Origin: Aldehydirespirator sp965205155
Lineage (GTDB): Bacteria > Actinomycetota > Acidimicrobiia > Acidimicrobiales > Aldehydirespiratoraceae
Direction of reading: 5' to 3'
Length of the DNA: 64,000 bases
Assembly: GCA_965205155.1 (NCBI GenBank)
Contig: OZ242033.1
Span: forward strand, 1,240,001-1,304,000
The position numbers and the translations under genes were made by a program. Below are positions 33,025 through 45,900 of the stretch, piece after piece (position 1 is the first letter of the stretch; each line of letters begins with the position of its first letter). The notes below the pieces were generated by a model. That model was not told the DNA's origin, did not search any database, and saw only the letters and a program-made list of their open reading frames with translations.

Positions 33025-34755
33025 TCAGAGAGCGGGGGCGAACCGTTCGCGCAGCTCGCGCTTGAGGAACTTTCCGTTGGCGTTGCGGGGCAGGGCCTCG
33101 TCGAGGAACCACACGCGCTGGGGATGCTTGAAGCGGGCCAGGCGGTCCTCGAGATGGGCGATCAGTCCCGGCTGGTCGAGCCGGGCGCCGGGAACGAGCA
33201 CCACCGCGGCGGCCACCTCCTCGCCCAGGCGCTCGTCGGGCAGGCCGAACACGGCCACCTCGGCGACCTCGTCCATTTCGTAGATGGCGTTCTCCACCTC
33301 CGAGCAGTGGATGTTCTCACCGCCCCTGATGACCACGTCCTTGAGCCGGTCCTTGATGTGGATCCATCCGGCGGCGTCGACCTCGGCAATGTCGCCGGTC
33401 CGGAACCAGCCGTCGACTATGGCCTCGGCGGTGGCGTCGGGCCGGTTGAGGTAGCCCTTCATCACGTTGGGGCCTCTCAGCAGCAGCTCACCCCGCCGGC
33501 CCGGAGCGAGCGTCGAGCCGTCCTCGTCGACGAGCTTGGCCTCCATGCACGGCACCAGCGGCCCCACCGACGACGGGTTGGCCATATAGAACTCGTTGCT
33601 GATGGCCGTCGCGATGCCGGCCGTCTCGGTCAGCCCGTAGCCGACGCCGGGGCGCCCCTGGGACAGCCCGTCGTCGATCCGCCTCACCAGGTCGGTGGAG
33701 ATGGCCGCACCGCCGCCGCCCATCGAGCGCAGCGACGAGGTGTCGGTGCGGTCCCAGTCGGGGTGCTGCAGCATCTCGCGGGACATGCTGGGCACACCAG
33801 TGAACACGCTGACGGACTCCCGCTCGATCAGCCTGAGCGCCTCGGTGGCGTCCCAGCGGTACATCATCACCAGGCAGCCACCCGCGATCGACACCGTGTG
33901 CAGCACGCAGTTGCAGCCGGTGACATGGAACAGCGGCACCGGCAGCAGGGCCACCAGTGGCGGAGCCTCAGGGGGCGGCTCCTCGCTGCCGGAGCGGGCT
34001 GTGCGCTGGGCCCGGGCCGCGTCACCGGAGGCGGTCAGGAGGATCATGTTCATCAGGTTGTGGACCACGGCGCGGTGGGTGAGCTGGGCGCCCTTGGGGA
34101 AGCCGGTCGTGCCCGATGTGTAGAAGATCAGGGCGTCGTCGTCGGGGTCGATGTCGGCTTCGGGGAGGACGTCGGGTGCCGCCGAGGGATCCGCGACCGC
34201 GTCCCAGCGCACGGCCGATTCGGGCAGGCCGCCGTCATGGCGGGCCACTACCAGAGAGACCTCGCCGCGGGCCGGTCCCAGCCTCTCCAATCGCTCGCCG
34301 TCGACGATCAGCGCAACCGGCTCGGAGTCGTTCAGAGCGAACTCCATCTCCGGTCGCGTCCACCACGAGTTCATGCCCACCGCGGCGGCGCCCACCGAGA
34401 TGATGGCCCAGTGGGACAGCACCCACTCGGGGTAGTTGCGCATGGAAATGGCCACGCGGGTTCCCGGTCCGGCGCCGTACGCCGTGCGCAGATGATGGGC
34501 CAGGGCCCGCACCCGGGCGTGGGCCTCGTCGTAGCTGTAGCGCTCGTCGCCGTAGACCAGGTAGTCCTTGTCGCCGTGCGGCGCCGACATCAGCCACACC
34601 GTTCGCATGTCCGGCATGGCGCTGTCGTAGACCCGCACGGGCACGCCGTTGACTTCCTGCACGGTCCAGCCGAACGGCCCCCCGGGTGCCGTCATCGAGG
34701 CCAGAGCCCCGTTGAAGTCCTCGATGAGTTCGGAGGCGTTCGGGTCTGCCGTCAC
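33025..34755 (-). CDS. AMP-forming acyl-CoA synthetase (FadD-like)
   Basis: 576 aa from a GTG at 34755; the frame continues upstream into psuG antisense sequence. ANL motifs: FYTSGTTGFPKGAQLTH, YGLTETAGIATAI, DGWFRTGDIAEVD, DRLKDVVIRGGENIHCSEVE and LPRNANGKFLKREL with the catalytic Lys. The N-terminus carries about 60 extra residues before the A1 region. It activates a medium or long or branched carboxylic acid with ATP and CoA. Divergent from psuG with a 31-base gap, so their promoters overlap. Confidence 0.88.
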   Translation of the reverse strand: MTADPNASELIEDFNGALASMTAPGGPFGWTVQEVNGVPVRVYDSAMPDMRTVWLMSAPHGDKDYLVYGDERYSYDEAHARVRALAHHLRTAYGAGPGTRVAISMRNYPEWVLSHWAIISVGAAAVGMNSWWTRPEMEFALNDSEPVALIVDGERLERLGPARGEVSLVVARHDGGLPESAVRWDAVADPSAAPDVLPEADIDPDDDALIFYTSGTTGFPKGAQLTHRAVVHNLMNMILLTASGDAARAQRTARSGSEEPPPEAPPLVALLPVPLFHVTGCNCVLHTVSIAGGCLVMMYRWDATEALRLIERESVSVFTGVPSMSREMLQHPDWDRTDTSSLRSMGGGGAAISTDLVRRIDDGLSQGRPGVGYGLTETAGIATAISNEFYMANPSSVGPLVPCMEAKLVDEDGSTLAPGRRGELLLRGPNVMKGYLNRPDATAEAIVDGWFRTGDIAEVDAAGWIHIKDRLKDVVIRGGENIHCSEVENAIYEMDEVAEVAVFGLPDERLGEEVAAAVVLVPGARLDQPGLIAHLEDRLARFKHPQRVWFLDEALPRNANGKFLKRELRERFAPAL

Positions 34756-34786
34756 AGGGGGGAGCCTAGGTCCTACCCTCACAAGC

Positions 34787-35721
<935 letters not shown>

Positions 35722-35725
<4 letters not shown>

Positions 35726-36924
35726 GCGACGAGCTGCTGTTGCGGATCGTCACCGACCCGGATGTGATCGCCGATCCGTACCCACTGCTGAGCGAGCTGC
35801 GGGAGACGTCGCCGGTGCACAAGAGCGGCTTCTCGGACTTCTGGGTCCTGACCCGCTTCGAGGACTGCCGGGCCGCGCTGCGCGATCAGCGGTTGGGCAG
35901 TCCCGAGCCGGGGGAAGAGTCACCTTCGCTGCTGGCGGCGGCCCGCCAGCCGAGGCCCGACGGGACCCGCTCGTTGCTGTTCCTGAACCCGCCCGACCAC
36001 ACCCGGATCCGGTCGCTGGTGAGCCGGGCGTTCACGCCCCGCCGGGTCGAGCGGCTGCGGCCGGCGGTCGAGGCCATGACCGAAGAGCTCCTCGATGAGG
36101 TGGCCGAGGCGGGGGAGTGCGACCTGATCGACGCGCTCGCCTTCCCACTGCCGGCCAACGTGATCAGCGAGCTGGTCGGGGTGCCGGTCTCCGACCGGGA
36201 CTGGCTCCGGCCGCTGGTGTCGGACCTGGCGGCCACGCTCGAGCCGAACCGGCAGCCGGGGGAGACGGAGCGGGCCGACGCAGCCTCGACGAAGGTGAAC
36301 CAGTACCTGAACGACCTGATCGACCGTCGCCGGGCCGAGCCGGCCGACGACCTGCTGTCGGGGCTGATCGCAGCCAGCGACGGCGAGGATCGCCTCAACC
36401 AGGCGGAGGTGGCCGTCACGGTGTCGCTGATCTACGCGGCCGGCTTCGAGACGACGATGAACCTGATCGGCAACATTGTCCACACCTTGATGCGCCATCC
36501 CGATCAGCTGGCCCGGCTGCGGGCCGACCGCTCGCTGGTGCCGTCCGCGGTGGACGAGGTGTTGCGCTTCCAGCCGCCGGTGCAGATCGACGGCCGCTAC
36601 GTCCGGGCCGACACCGAGATCGGCGGGCACTCCATCCCCCAGGGGCACGGGGTTCTCATGCTGCTGGGCGCGGCCAACCGTGATCCGGCCGCGGTTGGCG
36701 ACCCCGACCGCTTCGATGTGGGCCGGAAGGAGGTGCCGATGCTGTCGTTCGGGTCGGGCATCCACTACTGCCTCGGCGCGGCGCTCGCTCGCCTCGAGGG
36801 CCAGGTGGTGCTGCAGGCCCTGCTGGACCGGTTCGGAACATGGACCCCCCTTGACGACGCCCCACCCTGGAAGCGAAGGCTCACGCTTCGCGGTCTGGCC
36901 CGTTTGCCCGTCGCGTTCAGCTAG
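35722..36924 (+). CDS. cytochrome P450
   Basis: 400 aa, soluble bacterial type. I-helix AAGFETTMNLIGNIVH (Ala-Gly-x-Glu-Thr oxygen-activation motif), K-helix VDEVLRFQPPVQ (ExxR), and the heme-cysteine loop SFGSGIHYCLGAALARLE. It hydroxylates an unknown substrate and needs a ferredoxin and reductase from elsewhere; none is in this window. The ATG overlaps psuG by 4 nt, an uncommon pairing. It is convergent with the enoyl-CoA hydratase (3-base gap). Confidence 0.93.
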
Positions 36925-36927
36925 GCC

Positions 36928-37758
36928 TCAGTAGCCCTTCCACTGGGGCGGGCGGCGCTCCTGGAAGGCGGCCACGCCTTCGGCGGCGTCCTCGGTGCCG
37001 GTGTTCAACTCCACTGCCACCGACTCGTCGTGGGCCATGGAGGCCCGGTCGGCGTCCAGGCTGCGGTTGACCAGCCACTTGGTCAACGCGAAGGACCGGC
37101 TCGGGCCGGTGGCCAGGCGCTCGGCCCACTCGGCCGCGGCCGGCTGCACCTGGTCGTGGGGCACTACCCGGTTGACGAGGCCGAACTCATGGGCCTGCTC
37201 CGCCGGCACGTCCTCGGCCAGCAGGAACAGCTCCATGGTGCGGCGCACGCCGATGATGCGAGGCAGCAGCCACGGCCCCAGCGCGTCGGGCACCAGGCCC
37301 CGCCGGGCAAACACCTCCACGAACTTGGCCCGGTCACCGGCGATCACCAGGTCGCAGGCCAGCGCCAGGTGGGCGCCCATGCCCGCCGCGGTGCCGTTGA
37401 CCGCCGCGATCACGGGCACGTCGCAATCCAGCAGCGCGTCGAACAGCGCGTACTGGCCGTCGAGCATCATCCGGCGGGCGTCGCCGACGATCCGCTCGGG
37501 CACCTCGGGGGAGCGGTCTTCGTTTGCGTAGGAGTGGCGCAGGTCGGCGCCGGTGCAGAAGAACCGGTCGCCGGCGCCGGTGATCACCGCGGCGCGGGCC
37601 CGGTGGCTGGTGTTGAGCCCGTTGAGGATGTCACGCAACCGGTCGCGGCACGGCGGGGTCAGAGCGTTGGCCGACTCGGGCCGGTCGATGGTGATCCACG
37701 CCACCCGGTCTCGATAGTCGAGGCGAACCTGATCGTCGAGGGAACGCTCATCGCTCAC
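36928..37758 (-). CDS. enoyl-CoA hydratase/isomerase family protein
   Basis: 276 aa from a GTG at 37758. Crotonase fold: WITIDRPESANALTPPCRDRL, VITGAGDRFFCTGADLRH, VIAAVNGTAAGMGAHLALACDLVIAGD (oxyanion hole), ARRGLVPDALGPWLLPRIIG with the Glu/Asp region modified (ArgGly-Leu-Val-Pro-Asp), and C-terminal FQERRPPQWKGY. It hydrates or isomerises a 2-enoyl-CoA. Divergent from the acyl-CoA synthetase at 37862, with which it may form a beta-oxidation-like step. Confidence 0.9.
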   Translation of the reverse strand: MSDERSLDDQVRLDYRDRVAWITIDRPESANALTPPCRDRLRDILNGLNTSHRARAAVITGAGDRFFCTGADLRHSYANEDRSPEVPERIVGDARRMMLDGQYALFDALLDCDVPVIAAVNGTAAGMGAHLALACDLVIAGDRAKFVEVFARRGLVPDALGPWLLPRIIGVRRTMELFLLAEDVPAEQAHEFGLVNRVVPHDQVQPAAAEWAERLATGPSRSFALTKWLVNRSLDADRASMAHDESVAVELNTGTEDAAEGVAAFQERRPPQWKGY

Positions 37759-37861
37759 AGTCGGCCAACCTACTCGCCTCCGCACGGATCTCGGGAGGTT
37801 CTTGTGCTCTGTGTACGCGGAACTCGTACCAAGAATCCACGACGCTGGCAGACTGCCGCCC

Positions 37862-39430
37862 ATGGCAAACACCGACGTTCTGGGCCTGTGGAGCATCGCC
37901 GAGGCCGATCCCGACTTCCTGGCCGCAGTCGACCCCGACCACAACCAGTTGACCTTCGGCGAGTTGGCGGCCCTCACGAACCGGATCTCCCGGGGTCTGC
38001 GGGCCGCCGGGCTCGGCAAGGGCGACCAGGTCACGACACTGCTGCCCAACTGCTTCGAGCAGCTCGCGCTCTGCCTGGCCGCTTACCAGAGCGGCCTGTA
38101 CGTGACCACCATCAACTGGCACTTCGTCGGCGCGGAGATCAACTACATCGTCAACGACGCCGAGACCAAGGCGTTCATCGTTCATGAGCGCTTCGCCGAG
38201 GAGGCGGTCAAGGCGCTCGACGGCTGTGTCGTGCCCACCGAGAACCGGTTCTGCGTAGGGGGTCCGGTCGAGGGTTTCCGACCCTTCGACGAACTCACTG
38301 CAGCCCACACCGGCGACCGGCCCGATCCCGAGCAGCTGGCCACTGGGTCGTTCATGTTCTACACCTCGGGCACCACCGGCCGGCCCAAGGGAGTGCGGCG
38401 GGCATTGGATCCCCGGCCCCCCGACGAGGCCTCCTCCACCGCGGGAATGTTGCTGATGCTGTTCGGCTCCAAGCCCCACGACGGCAACGTCCAGATCACC
38501 CAGGCTCCGCTGTACCACACCGCGGTCAACAACTGGACCACCATGTCGTTGCATCTGGGCCACACCGTGGTGCTCATGGACCGCTGGACCGCGGAGGGCG
38601 CGCTGGAGCGCATCGAGCGATACCGGGTCACGAGTTCGCACATGGTGCCCACCATGTTCAACCGGCTGCTGCAGCTACCCGACGAGGTGCGCTCGGGCTA
38701 CGACGTGTCCTCGCTGCGCGCCATGGTGCATGCCGCCGCCCCCTGTCCGATCGAGACCAAGCGACGCATGATCGAGTGGTGGGGCGACTCCATCTGGGAG
38801 TACTACGCGGCCACCGAGGGCGGCGGCACATCGGTGTCGGCCGCGGAGTGGATGGACCGGCCCGGCACGGTCGGCAAGGCCTGGCCCGGCTGCGAGGTGA
38901 TCGTGGTCGACGAGGACGGCAACGACCTGCCGCCGGGCGAGTCGGGCACGGTGTACATGAAGATGCCGGGGGCCGTCTTCGAGTACAAGGGCGACGAGGC
39001 CAAGACCGCGGCCAGCCGCCTGCGAGGGTTCTTCACCGTGGGTGATGTCGGCTACCTCGACGCCGACGGGTACCTGTTCCTCAACGACCGGGCCAACGAC
39101 ATGATCATCGTGGGCGGGGTGAACATCTACCCCGCGGAGATCGAGGGCGAGCTGGTGCAGCATCCCGCGGTGGGCGACGCGGCCGTGTTCGGAGTGCCCA
39201 ACCCCGACACCGGCGAGGAGATCAAGGCGGTGGTCGAGCTGCTTGAGGGCTGGGAGCCCGGCGACGACGCCACCGAGGCGATCCTGGAGTGGCTGCGCGA
39301 CCGCATCGGCCGCCAGAAGCTGCCCCGTTCGATCGACTACACCACCGAGATGCCCCGCGACCCCAACGGCAAGCTCTACAAGCGCAAACTGCGGGACCCC
39401 TACTGGGAGGGCCACGAGCGGGCCATCTGA
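37862..39430 (+). CDS. AMP-forming acyl-CoA synthetase
   Basis: 522 aa from the ATG at 37862. ANL motifs: FYTSGTTGRPKGVRRALDP, the A4-like APLYHTAVNNW, YYAATEGGGTSVSA in place of the usual YG-x-TE, FTVGDVGYLDADGYLFLNDRANDMIIVGGVNIYPAEIE, and MPRDPNGKLYKRKL with the catalytic Lys. This is the FadD4/FadD13-like group often annotated in actinobacterial cholesterol or xenobiotic catabolism. The acid is unknown. An inverted repeat immediately downstream probably ends the transcript. Confidence 0.88.
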   Translation: MANTDVLGLWSIAEADPDFLAAVDPDHNQLTFGELAALTNRISRGLRAAGLGKGDQVTTLLPNCFEQLALCLAAYQSGLYVTTINWHFVGAEINYIVNDAETKAFIVHERFAEEAVKALDGCVVPTENRFCVGGPVEGFRPFDELTAAHTGDRPDPEQLATGSFMFYTSGTTGRPKGVRRALDPRPPDEASSTAGMLLMLFGSKPHDGNVQITQAPLYHTAVNNWTTMSLHLGHTVVLMDRWTAEGALERIERYRVTSSHMVPTMFNRLLQLPDEVRSGYDVSSLRAMVHAAAPCPIETKRRMIEWWGDSIWEYYAATEGGGTSVSAAEWMDRPGTVGKAWPGCEVIVVDEDGNDLPPGESGTVYMKMPGAVFEYKGDEAKTAASRLRGFFTVGDVGYLDADGYLFLNDRANDMIIVGGVNIYPAEIEGELVQHPAVGDAAVFGVPNPDTGEEIKAVVELLEGWEPGDDATEAILEWLRDRIGRQKLPRSIDYTTEMPRDPNGKLYKRKLRDPYWEGHERAI

Positions 39431-39443
39431 TCGTCCATCCCCT

Positions 39444-39490
39444 AAATCCCTGTAGTTGGGGACCTCACAGATCACCAGCTACAGGAATTT
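39444..39490. terminator. 16-bp inverted repeat downstream of acyl-CoA synthetase
   Basis: Arms AAATCCCTGTAGTTGG (39444-39459) and CCAGCTACAGGAATTT (39475-39490) pair at 14 of 16 positions with a 15-base loop. It starts 13 bases after the stop of the acyl-CoA synthetase. The outer A/T pairs make it plausible as a two-way intrinsic terminator. Confidence 0.55.
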
Positions 39491-39516
39491 CGGTGGGCGG
39501 GCGTGATACTTGGGGC

Positions 39517-41070
<1,554 letters not shown>

Positions 41071-41088
41071 GCGCTCTCGGTGTCGGGT

Positions 41089-42435
41089 ATGACGTCGACG
41101 TTCGAGGCGTATGCCGAGCGGCTAGAGGCTCACCAGCAGGCTGAGACGGATGTGCTGAGGACCGCGGTGGGCGCGCTGGACGGAGCCGTTGCCACGGTGG
41201 AGGGGCACGGCTTCGAGCCCACCCCGTTCGCTCCGGCCCCGGAGCTGGCCGAAGCGGCCGGTATCGGGGACGCCGAGCTGTGGATCAAGGACGAGACCGG
41301 CAACGTGTCCGGCTCGCACAAGGCCCGGCACCTGTTCGGCGTGGCTCTGGCGCACCGGCTGGGGGATTCCGACGGTGACGGCAGCGACGCTGCGCCCTAC
41401 GCCATCGCCAGTTGCGGCAACGCCGCGTTGGCCGCGGCGGTGGTGGCCCGGGCCGTTGGCCGGCCAATAGACGTGTTCGTGCCGACCTGGGCCAACGAAG
41501 CGGTGGTGGACCGCATAACCGAGCTGGGTGGCCGGGTGGTGCGCTGCGAGCGCCAGCCGGGCGTGCCCGGCGACCCTGCCCACCACGCCATGCTGGCCGC
41601 CATCGAGGCCGGCGCGGTCCCGTTCTCGTGCCAGGGGACCGAGACCCCCGCCACCATCGACGGCGGCCGGACCCTGGCCTGGGAGATGGTCGACGCGCTG
41701 ATCGAGCACGACGGGAGCGCACCCGCCCGCCTCGACCGGCTGTTCGTGCAGGTCGGCGGGGGTGCACTGGCCACTGCGGTGGTGACCGGGCTGGCCACCG
41801 CGGTGGAGCGGGGCGACCTGGCCCGCCTGCCCGTGGTCCACGCCGTGCAGCCTCAGGGGAACCACCCGCTGGTGCGGGCCTGGGACACGTTGGCCCTCGA
41901 GTCGCTCACGCCGGAGCGCTCTCCAGACGCTCGGGACAGCTCCTACTTCCTCGACCGGGTTGTCCGCGCTCAAGCGGTCCCTACGGGCACCATGGACAAC
42001 GGGAGACGTGCCGTGATTGCCGAGTCGATCGGCACCGCTGCGGGCAAGCGGCTTCAGGAGCTAGTGGACCTGCTGCGCTACGATCCGGAGCGCTACATGC
42101 GGGCGTGGGAGAAGGAGCCGGTGTCGTACGCGTCTGGGATCCTCGACGACATCACCTACGACTGGGTCGACATCGTCGAGGGAATGCTTGCCTCCGGTGG
42201 ATGGCCACTGGTCTCCTCGGAGGATGACCTCCGGCGGGCTCACCAACTGGCCCACCGGTACACGGACATCGACGTATGCCCTACAGGCGCCTCGGGCCTC
42301 GGCGGTCTGCTTTCTCTGACCACGGCTAGCGGGGACTCCGGATCTGCGGGCGTGTCGCCCGGCGAGCGGGTGGCCGTGCTGTTCACCGGGCGGATGCGCC
42401 CCGGCGACCCCGACCCGCTGGCCCACGAGGACTAG
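41089..42435 (+). CDS. fold-type II PLP-dependent enzyme, threonine-synthase/dehydratase-like
   Basis: 448 aa from the ATG at 41089; a GTG at 41080 is the alternative. ELWIKDETGNVSGSHKARHLFGVAL carries the PLP lysine in the classical S-x-K context. ASCGNAALAAAVVARAVG is the Asn loop, VQVGGGALATAVVTG the tetraglycine-type phosphate loop, and CPTGASGLGGLL the C-terminal serine/threonine that binds the pyridine nitrogen. It probably deaminates or eliminates from a hydroxy-amino acid. It lies between another fold-II enzyme and a MarR regulator, suggesting one regulated unit. Confidence 0.82.
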   Translation: MTSTFEAYAERLEAHQQAETDVLRTAVGALDGAVATVEGHGFEPTPFAPAPELAEAAGIGDAELWIKDETGNVSGSHKARHLFGVALAHRLGDSDGDGSDAAPYAIASCGNAALAAAVVARAVGRPIDVFVPTWANEAVVDRITELGGRVVRCERQPGVPGDPAHHAMLAAIEAGAVPFSCQGTETPATIDGGRTLAWEMVDALIEHDGSAPARLDRLFVQVGGGALATAVVTGLATAVERGDLARLPVVHAVQPQGNHPLVRAWDTLALESLTPERSPDARDSSYFLDRVVRAQAVPTGTMDNGRRAVIAESIGTAAGKRLQELVDLLRYDPERYMRAWEKEPVSYASGILDDITYDWVDIVEGMLASGGWPLVSSEDDLRRAHQLAHRYTDIDVCPTGASGLGGLLSLTTASGDSGSAGVSPGERVAVLFTGRMRPGDPDPLAHED

Positions 42436-42451
42436 TCGGGCGGCGGCACCG

Positions 42452-42988
42452 ATGGGGGAGGGCTGGCAGGAGGCGGGCGAGGCGCAGCGGTTCGCGTTCG
42501 ACTACAGGGCGCTCGAATCGATCGATCCCTTGCTGGGCAAGCAGCACCGCCACACCGTCGACGTGCTGATATGGACTCTGCTGGCGGGACGCCAGATCGA
42601 GGCGTGGCTGTCGGAGACCCTGGCTGCCCGCCAACTCGACACCTCCGGCTACTTCGCCCTGAGCGCGCTGTGGCTGGTCGGCCCGCCGCACCGAATGACC
42701 GCGGGCGAGCTGGCCCGGCGCATAGTGCAGACCTCGGGTGGGGCCACCAAGACGACGCAGCGCCTGGTCAGCCAGGGGCTGGTGCGCAGAGTGGCCGACC
42801 CCGACGACGGCCGCCGCAGCCTCTTGGAACTCACGCCTAAAGGTCTGGGCCTGGCCCGAGAGACCCTGGACGTGGTCCTCGAGGCCTTCGACACCGAGAT
42901 CGGGGCCCTCGACGAGGCCGAACGCGAGGGCTTGGCCGCGGCCGTGCAGCGCCTGGTGTTCCAGTTGGGCGAGCGGCTCAACCGCTGA
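42452..42988 (+). CDS. MarR-family transcriptional regulator
   Basis: 178 aa. Winged helix typical of MarR: LSALWLVGPPHRMTAGELARRIVQTSGGATKTTQRLVSQGLVRRVADPDDGRRSLLELTPKG, that is, the HTH followed by the DxRR wing. N-terminal and C-terminal helices for dimerisation are present. It starts 16 bases after the PLP enzyme and probably controls that operon in response to a small ligand. Its 3' end overlaps the convergent helicase gene by 11 bases. Confidence 0.9.
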   Translation: MGEGWQEAGEAQRFAFDYRALESIDPLLGKQHRHTVDVLIWTLLAGRQIEAWLSETLAARQLDTSGYFALSALWLVGPPHRMTAGELARRIVQTSGGATKTTQRLVSQGLVRRVADPDDGRRSLLELTPKGLGLARETLDVVLEAFDTEIGALDEAEREGLAAAVQRLVFQLGERLNR

Positions 42989-45900
42989 GACCGGCAGCCG
43001 CCGCCTTCGCCTGGTTCACAGCCGTCCGCAGGTCGGGGAGTTCGGCCTCGATCGCTCCGGCCCGGTCGAGGAACACGAACACCATGCGGGCCACCTGCTC
43101 GCCGGTGACCGCTTCCAGGCCGGCCGCGTAAGCGGCGCCCTGCAGCCGGTAGCGGGCCAGCTTGGCGTCGACGCCGTCGTCGCCGGCGATGGTGTCGGTC
43201 TTCCAGTCGACCACTACCAGCCCGTCGGCACTGCGGTAGACGAGGTCGACGTACCCCTCGACCAGGCGCTCCCCGAACGACGCGGCCACGAACAGCTCCC
43301 GCCAGTGCGGGGAGGCGGCCGCCTCGCGGGCCACGGCCGTGTCGAGCGCGGCCCGGGCCAGGCCGGCCACAATCCTGGACCGGCCGCTGACACCCTCGGC
43401 TGCGGCCTGCCGATCGGCCAGGTCTTCGAGGCCCTCGCCGGTGGACAGGTCGACGTCCTGGAGCACGCCGTGCACCGCCCGGCCGATGGCGGTGCCGTAG
43501 CGCCCCTTGCTCCACGGGGGCTGCTCGGAGTCGTCGGGGTCCTTGTCCAGACCCGGGTCGTCGGCCGCGGCGTCGCCGTCGCCGGCTGACAGCGCAGTGG
43601 GCGACACCGCAAGAGGCACCGCAGCCCGCGCCAGGCAGCGATCGCGCTCGTGTTCCCACTCGCCGCGCTCGGGCAGCGGGGCCCGCTGCGGCTCCGCGGG
43701 AGCGGGCCGGCCGGCGGCCGGGACACCATCCTCGTCGGCCGGGCCGAGGAAGGTCGAGCCGTCCACGGCCCCGGCCTCGGCCGCGCCCGCGTCGGCGAGG
43801 GCCCACGCCGCCGAGTTCTCCTTCTTGCCGGTCTCGCCGGGATCCCTGCGATGCAGGCTCACCACCAAGTGGTCGCGGGCCCGGGTGCAGGCGACGTACA
43901 GCAGCCGGAGGCGCTCATGGGTGTCCATCTGCTCGTCGATCGGCTTCCACGCCTCGTAGTTCTCGGACTCGATCCCTCCCCGCAACCTCACCACCGGCTC
44001 TCCCGATGCGTCGAAGGCCACCGAAGGCCCGCGGGTGGGTGCGCTGAGCCTGGTGGTCATGCCCGACAGGACCACGATGGGGAACTCGAGGCCCTTGGCG
44101 GCGTGCACGGTGAGGATGCGCACGCTGTCGTCGTCGGTCTCGGGCAGGATCGTCTCGGTCACTCGGGCGTTGTCTGCGCCTTGCAGCCGGGCCCATGCCA
44201 TGTAGTCGCGCAGGTTGGTGCCGCCGGCGTCGGCCCAGGCCCGGGCCTGGTCGATCACGAACCTGAGCCTCCTCCAAACGTCGCGTGGCCGCCCGCCGGC
44301 CACCGCGGTCTCGAAGGCGCCGCGCTCGCGAACCAGCCGGTCGATCAGGGCGGGCGGGCTGGTCCAGCGCTTGGCCCGGTGGAGCTCGGCCAGGTGGGCG
44401 ATCCCCTCGGCCACCGGGTGGTCCGCCGGCGCGTCCTCGGGCAGCCTGCGAAGCAGCGAGAACCTGCCCCTGCAGGCCAGGCGCCAGTGAGCGAGGTCGT
44501 CGTCGCCGCAGCCGTAGAGCGGGGAGCGCAGGGCGGCGACCAGGGCCAGCTCGTCGGTGGGGTCGGCCACAGCCTGAAGGGCCGACAGCACGTCTCGCAC
44601 CTCGCGGGTGCTGTACACCAGCGAGGAGGACTCGGCCCGGTAGGGGATCCCGGCTGCGTCGAGGGCGTCCTCGAGGTCGCCCAGGCTGAGCCGGGACGGG
44701 ATGAGGATGGCGATGTCCCCCAGCCGGGCCGGCCGGGGCGCCGGCTCGGCCGGTGACCCCCCATCGACATCCCATCGGTCCCGCAGAGCCGCGGCCACAG
44801 CCTGCGCGACCGACCCGGCCTCCCGCCGGCGCAGTTCGCCGGCCGAGGCCCGGCCCTCGATGTCGATCGGTTGTGCACCCAGGACCGTCACCGCAGGCCC
44901 CCGCCGGGCCGGCTCGCGGACCGCGCCCAGCGGCGCGTACTCGGGCTGGCTGCCCTCCACCGGCTGGATCAACTCTCCGAACACGGCGTTGACCCAATCG
45001 ATGATCGGCCGTGTAGAGCGGAAGTTGGTCGCCAGGCCCTCGATCCGGCCCTGGTCCTGGCCGCTCGTCCAGTCGCGGGCCTCCAGGAACGTGGCGATGT
45101 CGGCCCGGCGGAAGCGGTAGATGGACTGCTTAGGGTCGCCGACGAAGAACAGTCGGCCCGGATCGGGGACCATCTCAGCCCAGCGGGCGGTGGCCGGGGC
45201 AGGGTCGCCACAGCCCAGCAGCGCGGCCAGCTCGACCTGTATCGGGTCGGTGTCCTGGAACTCGTCGATGAGCAGGCACCGGTAGTGGTCGCGCAACGCA
45301 GCCCGCACCGCCGGTCCGTGGGTGTCGTGGCGCAGCACCTGGCGGGCCCGAACCAGCAGATCGTGGAACTCGAGGCGTCCCCGGGCTCGCCGCTCCTCCG
45401 CGGCGCTCAGCGTGAAGGTGGCCAGCCGGGCCACGAGGCGCCTCAACGCAGCCTCCGCAGCCGATCGAAGCGCTTGTGCGCAGACCGCCTTCAGGCGCGT
45501 GATGCCGCTGCGGGCGTTCTGAACCTGGCCGTCCCAGCTGCCGGCCTTGCCGAGGTTGGTGCCCTTGCATTCCCGCTCCAGGGCCAGGAGCGCCTCGATC
45601 CGGTCGGTGCGGTCGGCCGCGACCGCCTCGGTGGGAACAGCCTCGCCGGTCAGAGCCACCAGCCGGCTGCGGTGCTTGGCGATGGTGTCGATGCGGGCCA
45701 GGAGCTTGTCACCGGGGTCCGTGCAGAAGGCGCGGATGCCGACCAGCAGGTCGAGCGCCCTGAGCGCTTCGGTGACATCGACGGGTGCAAGGTCGGGCTC
45801 GTGGTGGAAGTCCCAGCCCTGGAGGCGGTCCCAGTTCTCGTTCAGCTGCACGGCCAGTGCCCGGATCTGGCTGAGCCGGACTTTCTGCACTTCGAGGCCC

